This document shows, in pieces, positions 1 through 8,955 of a DNA stretch of 64,000 nucleotides (positions within the stretch are counted from its first letter, which is position 1; the number at the start of each line of letters is the position of its first letter). The stretch covers positions 186,001-250,000 of the forward strand of contig NZ_MAHX01000005.1 of NCBI RefSeq assembly GCF_002023715.1, written 5' to 3'. The notes beneath the pieces are model-generated. The model ran no database searches and was not told the DNA's origin. It was given only the letters and a program-made list of their open reading frames with translations. The stretch comes from Elizabethkingia occulta (GTDB lineage: Bacteria; Bacteroidota; Bacteroidia; Flavobacteriales; Weeksellaceae). A program made the translations under genes and the position numbers.

Positions 1-629
1 TTTTTATCGGCAAGATATTCGTGGATTAAGAATAGCTCTTTCTTAAGCCAGTAGAAAATTGGATTGAACCAGAATACGGCCTGTACAAATTCTATAAATA
101 ACTTGTCCCAGCTGTGTTTCTGTTCTATATGTACCATTTCATGTTTCAGTATTTGTTTTCCAAGGTCCGAATCTATTTCAATAGATTTTTTCCAAAAAAG
201 ATTTTTGAAAAATGAAAACGGAGCATCATGCAAGTCTGTAATATAGAAGCGAACGCCTTTTAGTTCTTTTCCGTCATACTGATTTTTCATTCGGTTAATT
301 TTGTAAATACCAATCAGTAATCTTACGAAGAGCACTATAGATACTACTAATAATATGAAAAGTGCGATGCTTTTCCAATCAATCCCAGCAGTTGTATGAT
401 TTGCTGTTTGTAAACTGAAACTCTGGAGAAGAAGGAATATTCTGTTGTCAGTTTCTATAGTAAAGTATTCTACCTTTAATAATGGTAAAAATAGACTTAT
501 TACTATTGTTGCTAAAAGATAAAATCTGTTATAGTGGTGGAAGGTTTTATCTTTTAAGAAAAGCAGGTAATAACTCCACATAACAGCAGAGCATAACAGC
601 ATCTTTCCAAGGTATAGTAGTGTTTCCAT
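1..629 (-). CDS. BlaR1/MecR1-like M56 membrane metallopeptidase, partial
   Basis: The gene runs off the left edge, so only its N-terminal 209 or so codons are visible. It starts at ATG 629. Hydrophobic stretches near residues 10-24, 33-48 and 84-105 look like membrane spans. The zinc-protease motif HEMVH lies at about residue 163, followed by EQKHS, as in M56 peptidases. In BlaR1/MecR1 systems this type of protease senses an envelope or antibiotic signal and triggers removal of the BlaI repressor. The start overlaps the stop of the upstream blaI-type gene by one base (TAATG), so the pair is translationally coupled. Many Bacteroidota members instead carry a TonB-like C-terminus; that part is not visible, so the signal sensed is unknown. 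Confidence 0.88.
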   Translation of the reverse strand, partial: METLLYLGKMLLCSAVMWSYYLLFLKDKTFHHYNRFYLLATIVISLFLPLLKVEYFTIETDNRIFLLLQSFSLQTANHTTAGIDWKSIALFILLVVSIVLFVRLLIGIYKINRMKNQYDGKELKGVRFYITDLHDAPFSFFKNLFWKKSIEIDSDLGKQILKHEMVHIEQKHSWDKLFIEFVQAVFWFNPIFYWLKKELFLIHEYLADK

Positions 630-994
630 TATTCTTTATCTTTAAGTTCCTGTAAAAGCATTTCCAGATCTTCTACACTCATTTCATTCTTTTCTACCAA
701 AAATGAAACAACATTACGATAAGATCCGTCAAAATAATTTTTCATCAATCCTTTTAATGACTTTCCACTGTAAGCTTCTTTAGAAATTAATGGAAAGTAT
801 TCGTGCTGACGACCATGTAAGGTATAGTCTACAAATCCTTTCTCTATAAGGATTTTGATAAGTGTAGAAACAGTATTGGTGTGTGGCTTAGGCTCCGGAA
901 ACAAATCCAGAATATCCTTCAGGAATGCTTTTTTTTGTTGCCATATATACTGCATAATCTGTTCTTCTGCTTTTGTAAGACTTTTATTTTTCAT
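629..994 (-). CDS. BlaI/MecI/CopY-family transcriptional repressor
   Basis: A 121-residue protein, the normal length for the BlaI/MecI family. Residues about 5-75 form a winged helix (begins LTKAEEQIMQYIW, with HTNTVSTLIKILIEKGFV as the recognition region). The C-terminal part, rich in Glu and Leu, is the dimerisation helix region. Family members bind palindromic operators as dimers, repress their own operon, and are inactivated through the partner M56 protease encoded directly downstream. Two matching palindromes sit in the promoter (1010-1023 and 1057-1070), so autoregulation is likely. No beta-lactamase gene lies next to it, and the regulated target may simply be this operon. Confidence 0.92.
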   Translation of the reverse strand: MKNKSLTKAEEQIMQYIWQQKKAFLKDILDLFPEPKPHTNTVSTLIKILIEKGFVDYTLHGRQHEYFPLISKEAYSGKSLKGLMKNYFDGSYRNVVSFLVEKNEMSVEDLEMLLQELKDKE

Positions 995-1009
995 AGGGAT
1001 TACTTTATA

Positions 1010-1070
1010 ACTAAAAATTTAGTATAACAAATGTAAATAAAATTTTGATTCGATCAACTAAAATTTTAGT
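1010..1070 (-). promoter_or_regulatory. blaI promoter flanked by two palindromic operators
   Basis: On the minus strand a -33 TTG (1055-1057) and a -7 TACATTTG (1028-1035) are separated by 19 bases, fitting the flavobacterial promoter consensus. The perfect palindrome ACTAAAATTTTAGT (1057-1070) touches the -33 element. A second, near-perfect copy, ACTAAAAATTTAGT, occupies 1010-1023 just downstream of the -7 box. Centre spacing is 47 bases. The arrangement suits repression by a BlaI-type dimer at both ends of the promoter. Confidence 0.8.
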
Positions 1071-1168
1071 AGTATTTAAAATTTATGATTTTTTAACATA
1101 ATATAGTTAATGTATCTATAAAGAATATCTAATATTTTGTTAATTTCGTTAGCTCAAATCCAAATCAA

Positions 1169-1390
1169 TTGAAGAATACTTTATTTATCTCTGGGCTACT
1201 AATGATTTTACTTACCTCGGGTTTAGCTTTGGGATTCTCTAAAACCATCAGAATGAATATGATCATAGGCGGAATAATTCCTGTTTTGCTTATGCTTAAT
1301 GTCTTATACTCCGTAATAAAGGCTATTAAGGTAAAAGCTAAAGCTAAATATAAGGCGCCAGATCTCAGTATTAAATATAAAACTTTATAA
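1169..1390 (+). CDS. Putative small membrane protein, unrecognised
   Basis: A 73-residue reading frame beginning with TTG (no in-frame ATG upstream before a stop). It contains two hydrophobic stretches, about residues 5-22 and 31-48, followed by a Lys-rich tail (KAIKVKAKAKYKAP). That topology fits a two-helix inner-membrane protein with a positive cytoplasmic tail. I do not recognise a family. The opposite strand of the same region is also open (1165-1464), but its Ile/Leu-rich content mirrors this frame. No convincing promoter or ribosome-binding site was found, so this remains tentative. Confidence 0.4.
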   Translation: MKNTLFISGLLMILLTSGLALGFSKTIRMNMIIGGIIPVLLMLNVLYSVIKAIKVKAKAKYKAPDLSIKYKTL

Positions 1391-1537
1391 TTTATTTTCA
1401 GAGCGTTATAATTCATTCTGTCTCTAAATTTTAATGTATTACACTTTAAAAAATCACTTATCATAATAGATAATAGTGAATAAGTTGTTGTGTAGGATTT
1501 CTCAAAAAGGCTTCTATAACAATTTATCCGATAAATG

Positions 1538-1566
1538 AAAAGGCAGGATATTAAATCCTGCCTTTT
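1538..1566 (-). terminator. Terminator of the SusCD operon
   Basis: A 12-bp perfect stem (1538-1549 with 1555-1566, core GGCAGGAT/ATCCTGCC) with a 5-base loop. It is flanked by A and T runs, so it can work on either strand. It lies about 30 bases beyond the susD stop. Confidence 0.85.
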
Positions 1567-1598
1567 GTTAAAAATAAAGTGTAATTATGAAGAAAAAT

Positions 1599-3080
1599 TT
1601 ATTGTAACCACCATGGCGTCTGGAAGATGTCATCTTTTCCGCCATACTGAGAGCTGATTGCAGCTTTTAGATTTTGAGCATTTGTATTATATTCGTCCTG
1701 AGGATATCTGAATCTCTTAGGGAATACTCCACCGCTTACGATTGGTAATTTTGGATATCCTGTACGAAGTGCATCAAAATAACCTGTCCACTGACTCTGA
1801 TGGAACATCGCCATATATTTCTGTGTAAGAATTCTCTCTAATTGCTTATCTGTACTTTCTGTGGTATTGTAAGCAACAAGTGTACTGTTTAAATAGCTGT
1901 TAACATCAAAACCTGCAAATAATTTATCCGAATCTTTTACATTAGCCTTATAAAAATCGAAGTTAGCTTTAACTGCCGTTTCATAATATCGTTTCGCATC
2001 TCCCTGGTTTATCCACCCTCTTACCGCGGCTTCTGCCAAAATAAAGTTTAGTTCCGAATAGCTTAGAATATTACTTGGTTCGTTCACCGGATCCAGGTAG
2101 AAACGTGTTTTTACTTTTGAGATAATTTTCTGGTCTATTAGTTTTGCATTATCTGAATAAGGTGAAATAGGATTTCCACCCTGATATGCATTATAATCTG
2201 TAAGTGCAAGATTCTTCTCTTTTGCAGAAGTAGTTTGCTCTGCAAATGTGAAGATTCTTGGATCCTTTCTGTCCTTGAAATACTGAATAAATGTATCGGA
2301 CATATATAAGCTGGAACCATAAGAACTACTGTTGAAAGTTGGATAACGACTGTTTGCTAAATCAAAGAAAGTCAATTGTCCATTATCACTATTTGATTCC
2401 ATTAATCTTTCAGAATTTACAATACTTGCAAATTCATTTTTAATATCAATATTTCCTGCTTTAGTCTTCTTAGACAGTGTAATAAGGATTTTTAAACGGT
2501 ATGAGTTGATTAATTTTTTCCATCTTTCTATATTTCCGTTATAAACAATATCTCCACCAATTTTATCATTGGTATTGATTAATGTATTAGCTTCTTTAAG
2601 CTCGTTAAGAATTCCTGCAAAAATATCTTCCTGCTTATCATATTTTGGTAATCTTATATTATCCGTTTCACCTCTTAAAGCTTCAGAATAAGGGATGTCT
2701 CCTACCCTCATGCTAAGGTTATAGAAATGAAGTGCACGAAAGAATTTGCCAATAGCCTGATAATTTTTATTATTACTCTTAGCAGCTTCTTCCATCATTT
2801 TTACATCATTCAGTAAAATGTTTTTGTAGGCATCAAAAGAAGCATTATTCCATTTAAGGTATTGGTAGTCGTTCTCTTCTCCTGTATTTACAAGCATTCT
2901 CAAAGCCGAGTTGGCACTGTTATCAACAGGGAAAGATTGTCTCGCTACATTCGTAAGCAATACACTAGGATCTACATTTGCAGGATCCTTAGGATTCTCA
3001 TTAATTTTTGTCAGGTCAGATTCACAAGAACTCAGCATTAAAAAGGGTACTGCAAGAACTGATATAATATATTTTTTCAT
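1599..3080 (-). CDS. SusD/RagB-family nutrient-binding outer-membrane lipoprotein
   Basis: A 493-residue lipoprotein. The signal ends in LSSC with Cys19 as the lipidation site, followed by acidic residues (ESD), a pattern associated with surface export of lipoproteins in Flavobacteriia. The body resembles the SusD-like_2 branch (about 480-530 residues, helical TPR-like scaffold, C-terminal GGVFPKRFRYPQDEYNTN-type segment). SusD proteins cap the SusC transporter and bind the ligand at the cell surface. It follows susC by 6 bases on the same transcript. No glycosidase or peptidase adjoins the pair, so the ligand cannot be inferred. Confidence 0.93.
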   Translation of the reverse strand: MKKYIISVLAVPFLMLSSCESDLTKINENPKDPANVDPSVLLTNVARQSFPVDNSANSALRMLVNTGEENDYQYLKWNNASFDAYKNILLNDVKMMEEAAKSNNKNYQAIGKFFRALHFYNLSMRVGDIPYSEALRGETDNIRLPKYDKQEDIFAGILNELKEANTLINTNDKIGGDIVYNGNIERWKKLINSYRLKILITLSKKTKAGNIDIKNEFASIVNSERLMESNSDNGQLTFFDLANSRYPTFNSSSYGSSLYMSDTFIQYFKDRKDPRIFTFAEQTTSAKEKNLALTDYNAYQGGNPISPYSDNAKLIDQKIISKVKTRFYLDPVNEPSNILSYSELNFILAEAAVRGWINQGDAKRYYETAVKANFDFYKANVKDSDKLFAGFDVNSYLNSTLVAYNTTESTDKQLERILTQKYMAMFHQSQWTGYFDALRTGYPKLPIVSGGVFPKRFRYPQDEYNTNAQNLKAAISSQYGGKDDIFQTPWWLQ

Positions 3081-3086
3081 TTTTTA

Positions 3087-6000
3087 CTAGAATTTTAAGT
3101 TAAAACCAACACCAAACCATCTGCTTGCAGGATCCTGAATATCATTAGATAATGTTTGTGGTGCGTTAAGTGGTGAGCCCCCCTGCACATTATTTCGACC
3201 TGAGCCAATTCCAGTTCCTCCAATTTTATAATCGGGATCTGAATAAAGGTTTTTAGATTTCTTCCAAATTGCCAGATTGTATCCGGATAAGTTTACTGTA
3301 AGTCCTTTTACAAATCCTTTAGGATTGAGAATTGATGTGAAATCATATTCCAACACTACAGAACGAAGTTTGATAAATGATCTGTCGAAAACGTTTGCAT
3401 ATTCTTTGCTCTCGCTTTCTGTTACCATTGCACGGTATGGGTAGTTCTGTGCCCAATCCTGGAAGCTTATCGCTTTTGTATGTGGTGTATAGGTATTAGT
3501 TGTCGGATTGTAATTAACTCCATTTGGTACAAATGTATATTTACCCTGATCGTATTCTGCATCCCTGTATTGTACAGAATTTGGATGCTTACCACCCCAC
3601 CACATTTTCTCAACAACTACAGATTCCATTACGCCGCCAAAGCTACCATCAATACCTACAGTTAAGCTAAGATTTTTGTATTTGAAGGTGTTGGTGAAGC
3701 CAAATGTCCAGTCTGGATTAAAATGTCCAAGATAAGAAGGAGCATCTGCTCTTGTTGGAAGACCTGTGTTAGCATCTAAAATAAGTGCTCCGTTGGCATT
3801 CTTTTTCCAGGTATAACCGTAGAAACTATCAGTACGTTCGTTAAGTTTAATGTTATTATAGTTATCTCTTCCCTGGTAGATTTCGGTAATTTTCTGAACC
3901 GATTTGCTCCAGTTAAGTAAAGATTTCCATTGGAAATTACTATTCTTAATAGGTACAAGGCTTAAGGATATATCTACACCATTTGTAGTATATTTATTTC
4001 CATTTACCACTTCTGTAGCAAAACCAGATGTCTGTGAGCCTGGGAATCTTAAAATATTGTTATAGTCCAGTGTATTGTAATATGCTACATCCAGGCTAAT
4101 TCTGTTATTCAGCATACCAATATTCAAACCTGCTTCATAAGATCTTGTCTTTTCAGGACCAATGTTTCCTTCTTTGTTTAGTACAGATGGATAAGTGTAG
4201 TAAGGATTTCCATTAAAGGTATTTCCGCCATTATTCAGATAATAATTTCTGATCGCATAAGGATCGAAGTCGTATGCAATCTGTGCCCACGAACCATAAA
4301 GTTTTACAATATCAAATGCTTTTGGCATTGGGATTATATTATTCAGCAATAAACTGAAGGATGCAGACGGATAAAAGTAAGATCTGTTGCTTTTTGGTAA
4401 TGTAGAAGACCAGTCATTTCTTCCTGAAACGTTCACAAATAAAGTTTTATAAAACTCTAAATCGACTGTACCATAAGCACTATAAATAAGTTTTTCGTTT
4501 ATATTATAGTCACGGGTTAAAGGCTTTATAGAGTTATCGAAAGAATATACTCCCGGAACTTTTAGTCCGTCAACTGATGTTATATCATCTTTATATTTAT
4601 AATAGAATCCTGATCCTCCTGCATTAACTGTTAAGTTGATATTGTCTGTAATAGCCTTATTATAGGTAGCAAGAACATCGTAGTTTAGGTTTATAGTTTT
4701 AGAGTTTGTTACTCTGTAACGTCCATTTCTTGGAGCATCGTAATTGAAATAAGAATATGGACTCTTTAATTCGTTTTTTGTATCATTCTCTACATAGGAG
4801 ATTTTACCTTTCACTGTAAAATCGTCTGATGCTTCATAAGTTAATCCTGTTTGGGCGCTATAGACATCTGTAGCAACACTGTTTTTAAAGTTTTTAGCTC
4901 CAAACCATGGGTTATTATACCATGCATAATTCCAGTTTGCTTGCTGATAGCCCTCTCTTCCTTTTACCCAAAGATTATTTTTAAGGTCTCTTCCGTCTAC
5001 ATCACCACCCATCCAGATAAGTATGGTATACATATGTCCGCTTGGATCATAATTGTAATTAGGCATGCTTGGTGTAGTCGTCCTGTTGTAAGCTAATTTT
5101 GTATTAAAACTTAACTTATCTGTGATGTATGTATTACTGGAGAAGTTCGCTCCATATTTTCTAAGATAAGACTCAGGGATTCTGTCATCAAAATTCATGA
5201 AGTTTCCGGAAAGTCTGTAGGTATCTTTATTGTGCTTATAGTTAACCGCGAAGTTGGTGTTGTTGATAAACGAAGGCGTCAAAAACGTATTCAGGTTATC
5301 ATGGTAAGTCCAGTCTGTAGGTACTCTTTCGTATCTTGATTTATCATTATACGGAGTATTGGCAACATTACCATACCACGGAATTACCTGGCCAGTTTGC
5401 TTATCCAGTATTGGGCTGTTCCATTGAGCAAGCTTTCTTCCTGGAACAAATTTTGGACCCCAGATCATATCTCCATCATTGATACCACCATCGGCACCGT
5501 CCCAGAATTCATATTTACCGTGAGAACCGTTTCCGTATTCTGTTTGTGTTTTTGGAAGGTTGGTAAAGCCAGCTGTAAACATAGTGTTCTGGCCAAATTC
5601 AACTGTGAATCCACTTTTCTTGGCACTTTTAGTAGTTACTAAGATAGCACCATATCTTCCTCTGGAACCGTATAATGCAGAAGCGGTAGCTCCTTTCAGT
5701 ACGTTAATATTCTCGATGTTAGAAGGATCCAGTGCCTGGAATGTTTTGTCGTCTACAATAACGCCATCTATTACAATAATAACGTTAGAATTTCCACGCA
5801 ATGTAAAAGTTGGTTTTTGCTGCATCCCCGGAGGATTGGAGACATTAAGACCTGCAACCTGTCCGGCAAAAAGATTTCCTACACTAGGTGTAGTTACAGT
5901 TTCGAATTGTTTGGTATTGATCTCCTGAGTGGAATAACCAATTTTCTTAGCTTTCTTACCAATTCCCAAGGCGGTAATTACAACTCCCTCAATGTTCTTC

Positions 6001-6095
6001 TCTTTCTGTTTCAGTGTATCTTTTTTACTAACTTCCTGTGCGTAAGGTAAAAATGGTAGTAATACAACTGAAGCAGATAATAATACTCGTTTCAT
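3087..6095 (-). CDS. SusC/RagA-family TonB-linked outer-membrane transporter
   Basis: A 1002-residue TonB-dependent transporter that would import a ligand handed over by the downstream SusD partner. The signal peptide is MKRVLLSASVVLLPFLPYAQ. A TonB-box-like segment (IEGVVITALG) lies near residue 35, the plug domain spans about 50-160 (GQVAGLNVS, VIIVIDGVIVDD, INVLKGATASALYGSRG), and the barrel fills the rest, ending in the aromatic terminus FGVGFNLKF. The usual N-terminal carboxypeptidase-regulatory-like domain is absent, so the protein belongs to the shorter SusC forms. A -7 box lies 13 bases upstream of the start. Confidence 0.95.
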   Translation of the reverse strand: MKRVLLSASVVLLPFLPYAQEVSKKDTLKQKEKNIEGVVITALGIGKKAKKIGYSTQEINTKQFETVTTPSVGNLFAGQVAGLNVSNPPGMQQKPTFTLRGNSNVIIVIDGVIVDDKTFQALDPSNIENINVLKGATASALYGSRGRYGAILVTTKSAKKSGFTVEFGQNTMFTAGFTNLPKTQTEYGNGSHGKYEFWDGADGGINDGDMIWGPKFVPGRKLAQWNSPILDKQTGQVIPWYGNVANTPYNDKSRYERVPTDWTYHDNLNTFLTPSFINNTNFAVNYKHNKDTYRLSGNFMNFDDRIPESYLRKYGANFSSNTYITDKLSFNTKLAYNRTTTPSMPNYNYDPSGHMYTILIWMGGDVDGRDLKNNLWVKGREGYQQANWNYAWYNNPWFGAKNFKNSVATDVYSAQTGLTYEASDDFTVKGKISYVENDTKNELKSPYSYFNYDAPRNGRYRVTNSKTINLNYDVLATYNKAITDNINLTVNAGGSGFYYKYKDDITSVDGLKVPGVYSFDNSIKPLTRDYNINEKLIYSAYGTVDLEFYKTLFVNVSGRNDWSSTLPKSNRSYFYPSASFSLLLNNIIPMPKAFDIVKLYGSWAQIAYDFDPYAIRNYYLNNGGNTFNGNPYYTYPSVLNKEGNIGPEKTRSYEAGLNIGMLNNRISLDVAYYNTLDYNNILRFPGSQTSGFATEVVNGNKYTTNGVDISLSLVPIKNSNFQWKSLLNWSKSVQKITEIYQGRDNYNNIKLNERTDSFYGYTWKKNANGALILDANTGLPTRADAPSYLGHFNPDWTFGFTNTFKYKNLSLTVGIDGSFGGVMESVVVEKMWWGGKHPNSVQYRDAEYDQGKYTFVPNGVNYNPTTNTYTPHTKAISFQDWAQNYPYRAMVTESESKEYANVFDRSFIKLRSVVLEYDFTSILNPKGFVKGLTVNLSGYNLAIWKKSKNLYSDPDYKIGGTGIGSGRNNVQGGSPLNAPQTLSNDIQDPASRWFGVGFNLKF

Positions 6096-6424
6096 TCAGT
6101 TTTTTTGCAAAAGTATTCCTCGTATTTTAAGTTAATATTAACACCTGTTTAGCATTTCATTAACTTTATATTTGAGAAATAATGCAAAAGCAAAGCTTTA
6201 GAAAATATAAAATATCCTACTCTCTATATATTAAATTTTATTAAAATAGTGTCGATAGATCTGGTTTTTGGAGAAAGGTGAAGTATGATATTTAGAATTA
6301 CCCGGTTTTCATGTATTATAAACAGCTGATTTTCTTTCTGTATGTGGATTAAGAATGCAACTTTATTATAATAGTTTGTATTTCGATATTTATGATTAAT
6401 TTTACCTCCCTTTATTTGTAACGA
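6096..6424. other. Intergenic region between susC and cdd
   Basis: No convincing gene. It holds a minus-strand -7 box TACTTTTG (6108-6115) for susC, and a perfect 12-base palindrome GTTAATATTAAC (6131-6142) just upstream of that box where an activator or repressor could bind. A plus-strand -7 box TATATTTG (6167-6174) points toward cdd with a leader of about 240 bases. The open frame on the minus strand here has no coding character. Confidence 0.55.
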
Positions 6425-6910
6425 ATGAAACAAGATTTAAACATTCAATTTGAAGTTTATAAAAACATATCGGAATTAGATGATACCGAAAAGAAGCTAT
6501 TCGAAACAGCTTCTGAAATTCGTAAAATAGCTTATGCTCCATACTCGGAGTTCTTTGTAGGATGTGCAATCCTTCTTGAAAATGGCGAAATTATTGTCGG
6601 CAACAATCAGGAAAATGCAGCATACCCTTCAGGATTATGTGCTGAAAGAACCGCTATATACTGGTTGGCAGCAAACCATCCCGGACAGGAAATTAAAAAA
6701 ATATTTGTAGTTGGCGGCCCCAAAAATGAGGTAGCCGATAATAATATTCCAATTCCGCCATGTGGTTCATGCAGGCAATCTATATTAGAATATGAAAGTA
6801 AGCAAAGCTCCCCTATTGAGATTTATTTTGCGTCTACACAAGGAAAGACAGTTAAGTGCTACAGTGTAAAAGATTTACTACCTTTTTCTTTCGACAAAAA
6901 TTATTTATAA
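6425..6910 (+). CDS. cdd: Cytidine deaminase
   Basis: A 161-residue homotetrameric-type cytidine deaminase, which converts cytidine and deoxycytidine to uridine forms in pyrimidine salvage. The zinc and catalytic motifs are intact: Cys72-Ala-Glu74 (SGLCAERTAIYW) provides the proton-shuttling Glu, and PCGSC (Cys113, Cys116) completes zinc binding. The YAPYSEFFVGCA segment near residue 37 is the nucleoside-binding signature. It stands alone, immediately upstream of the riboswitch-controlled B12 uptake pair, but has its own start region. The riboswitch promoter begins inside the short gap after its stop. Confidence 0.95.
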   Translation: MKQDLNIQFEVYKNISELDDTEKKLFETASEIRKIAYAPYSEFFVGCAILLENGEIIVGNNQENAAYPSGLCAERTAIYWLAANHPGQEIKKIFVVGGPKNEVADNNIPIPPCGSCRQSILEYESKQSSPIEIYFASTQGKTVKCYSVKDLLPFSFDKNYL

Positions 6911-6916
6911 CTTTCT

Positions 6917-6924
6917 TATATTTG
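6917..6924 (+). promoter_or_regulatory. -7 box of the riboswitch transcript
   Basis: TATATTTG matches the Bacteroidota -7 consensus exactly. It starts 7 bases after the cdd stop and places transcription initiation just ahead of the riboswitch P1 stem. No clear -33 TTG is present at normal spacing. Confidence 0.7.
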
Positions 6925-6930
6925 CAAAAA

Positions 6931-7079
6931 TTTCAGGTTCGGCATTGTCCGATGAAAAGGGAATCTGGTGCAACACCAGAGCTGTCCCCGCAACTGTAGA
7001 TCACTAAAGTATTTCTGTACAAAGCCACTGTAATTACGGGAAGGCACAGAAATGTGAAAGCCAGGAGACCTGCCTGAAA
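6931..7079 (+). ncRNA. Cobalamin riboswitch
   Basis: Recognised from conserved core segments: the GGTGCAACACCAGAG hairpin region with TCCCCGCAACTGT, the AAGCCACTG segment (7021-7029), and the B12-box GCCAGGAGACCTGCC (7060-7074). The ends pair as P1: TTTCAGG (6931-6937) with CCTGAAA (7073-7079). It binds adenosylcobalamin or a related corrinoid and shuts down the downstream genes. The ribosome-binding sequence GGAGGA at 7105-7110 lies 25 bases beyond P1, so translational control is plausible. I see no strong intrinsic terminator between aptamer and gene. Confidence 0.93.
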
Positions 7080-7104
7080 CAATAATTATTAATTAACAAC
7101 TTTC

Positions 7105-7110
7105 GGAGGA
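7105..7110 (+). promoter_or_regulatory. Strong ribosome-binding site of the B12 receptor gene
   Basis: GGAGGA 12 bases before ATG 7123. Such a strong Shine-Dalgarno sequence is unusual for this phylum. Its position after the cobalamin riboswitch makes it a likely target of occlusion. Confidence 0.6.
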
Positions 7111-7122
7111 AAAGTTATTCGT

Positions 7123-8946
7123 ATGAGAAAAGTTTTTGTTTCATCCTGTTTAATTAGCTTTACATTATGTATGGCTCAGGAAAAGATTATTGACACAGTT
7201 TATGTATTTGATAATCAAATAAACAAAGTACGCAATTTTCATAATATCACTAAATTAACTTCTTCTGATCTTGAAAAGAATGCGACAAACCTTTCAGAGG
7301 TTCTGCGTTTTCAATCTCCTGTTTATATTAAAGAAAATGGCAGAGGAGCTGTTTCATCTCCATCTTTCAGAGGTACAACTGCACAACAAACAGCTTTTGT
7401 TTGGAATGGTATCAATATAAATTCTTCTTTCTTGGGTCAGGGAGATATTAATAATACAGGGCTTCTGGGGTATGATCAGTTAGATATAAAACCAGGCGGA
7501 GGAAGTGTTGTATATGGAAGTGGAGCTATTGGAGGGAGTATCCACCTTAATAATACATTAGATTTTAGCAAAGGACTAAAAGGCTCTCTTTATTCAGAAG
7601 CTGGATCATATGAAACTTTTAATACCTTATTAAGAACATCATATAGCAATGAGAAGTTTAGTGTCAAATTTTCAGGTAATTATGCTATTAGTAAAAATGA
7701 TTATAATGTTGAAGAAAAAAATTATGTAAACAGAAACGGTAATTACTACAATACGACTTTTAATTTTGGGTTATCTTATAAATTAAACTATAATAATAAG
7801 ATTTCCTGGCAAAGTCAATTATTTGATTCTTCTCAGCATTATCCTGTTTTTTTTGAAACAACAACTCCAACAAAGTACAAAGCTCAGAATACTCGAAGTC
7901 TAATTGCTTGGGAATACAACAAAAAAAATATTAATAATAATTTAAGATTAGCATATACAGAAGAAAACTTCCAATACTATACTAATATTACTGAACCAAA
8001 ATCAAGCGGGGGATCAGGCAAAAATTATATAATTAAAAATGATTTTAATTATTTCCTGAATGAGAAATTGAATATTAATATAATTTCTGAATTTCAACAG
8101 AATAAAGGAGAAGGCTATCAATCAGGAATTCAGGATGTAAGTCGTAACATATTTTCCTTGGCAGGACTTGTAAGATATTTTCCATTTAAGAAATTAAGTT
8201 TTGAAGGAGGTGTAAAAAAAGATTTTATTGAGGATATTTCTTCTCCAATTTTATTTTCTTTTTCTGGAAAATGGAATGTTTTAAGGTTTTATAATGTTAA
8301 AACAAGCTTTTCCAAAAATTTCAGATATCCATCATTCAATGATTTATATTGGCAACCAGGAGGTAATATAAATCTTAAACCAGAGACAGCCATTCAATTA
8401 GATATGAATCATGAATTTAAAATTAATGATTTTAGTCTAGTGATTTCACCATTTTATATCAAGATAAAAGATATGATCAGGTGGCTCCCTACAGCTAGTG
8501 GATATTGGGCTCCAATCAATACCGACAATGTGGAGTCTTATGGGTCCGAAGTGCAGATGGAATATAAAAAGAAGATTACTGAAAATCATAATATCAATGC
8601 ACAACTAGGATACTCTTTTACTAAATCTGTTAATTCAGATACTCAAAAGCAACTTATGTACGTTCCCCTGCATAAATTCTTTAGTAATATTAGTTATGAA
8701 TATAAATTCATGAAATTATATGTTCAGGGAATGTGGAATGGTAAAACGTATACTACATCTGATGAAAGTAATAATGAAGCATTAAAATCTTATTTTGTTT
8801 TAAATGCAGGAGTTTCGGGAACATTATTAAAGCGTTATTCATTAGGTCTTAAGATTAATAATATAACCAATACAATATATGAAACTACATTGTATTATCC
8901 CTTACCTAAAAGGAATTATAGCCTTTTTGTAAATATAAATTTCTAA
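7123..8946 (+). CDS. btuB: BtuB-like TonB-dependent cobalamin receptor
   Basis: A 607-residue outer-membrane receptor, close to E. coli BtuB in length (about 614 with its signal). The signal peptide ends near MCMAQ. The plug domain follows at about residues 25-150 (LSEVLRFQSPVYIKENG, SFRGTTAQQTAFVWNG, GSGAIGGSIHLNN). The remaining part is a 22-strand-type barrel ending PLPKRNYSLFVNINF with a terminal Phe. The cobalamin riboswitch directly upstream identifies the likely substrate as vitamin B12 or another corrinoid. The protein needs TonB/ExbBD energy; no tonB or btuCDF genes are in the window. Nine bases separate it from the next gene, a BtuG-like lipoprotein. Confidence 0.88.
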   Translation: MRKVFVSSCLISFTLCMAQEKIIDTVYVFDNQINKVRNFHNITKLTSSDLEKNATNLSEVLRFQSPVYIKENGRGAVSSPSFRGTTAQQTAFVWNGININSSFLGQGDINNTGLLGYDQLDIKPGGGSVVYGSGAIGGSIHLNNTLDFSKGLKGSLYSEAGSYETFNTLLRTSYSNEKFSVKFSGNYAISKNDYNVEEKNYVNRNGNYYNTTFNFGLSYKLNYNNKISWQSQLFDSSQHYPVFFETTTPTKYKAQNTRSLIAWEYNKKNINNNLRLAYTEENFQYYTNITEPKSSGGSGKNYIIKNDFNYFLNEKLNINIISEFQQNKGEGYQSGIQDVSRNIFSLAGLVRYFPFKKLSFEGGVKKDFIEDISSPILFSFSGKWNVLRFYNVKTSFSKNFRYPSFNDLYWQPGGNINLKPETAIQLDMNHEFKINDFSLVISPFYIKIKDMIRWLPTASGYWAPINTDNVESYGSEVQMEYKKKITENHNINAQLGYSFTKSVNSDTQKQLMYVPLHKFFSNISYEYKFMKLYVQGMWNGKTYTTSDESNNEALKSYFVLNAGVSGTLLKRYSLGLKINNITNTIYETTLYYPLPKRNYSLFVNINF

Positions 8947-8955
8947 ATATAAAAT

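Noticed and set aside
1165-1464. Minus-strand 99-codon hydrophobic frame
   Set aside because: It is the mirror of the plus-strand small membrane protein frame; no promoter or terminator supports it, and its N-terminus runs through the region before the SusCD terminator.
5560-5928. Plus-strand 122-codon frame inside susC
   Set aside because: It lies entirely within the strongly supported SusC plug coding sequence on the other strand.
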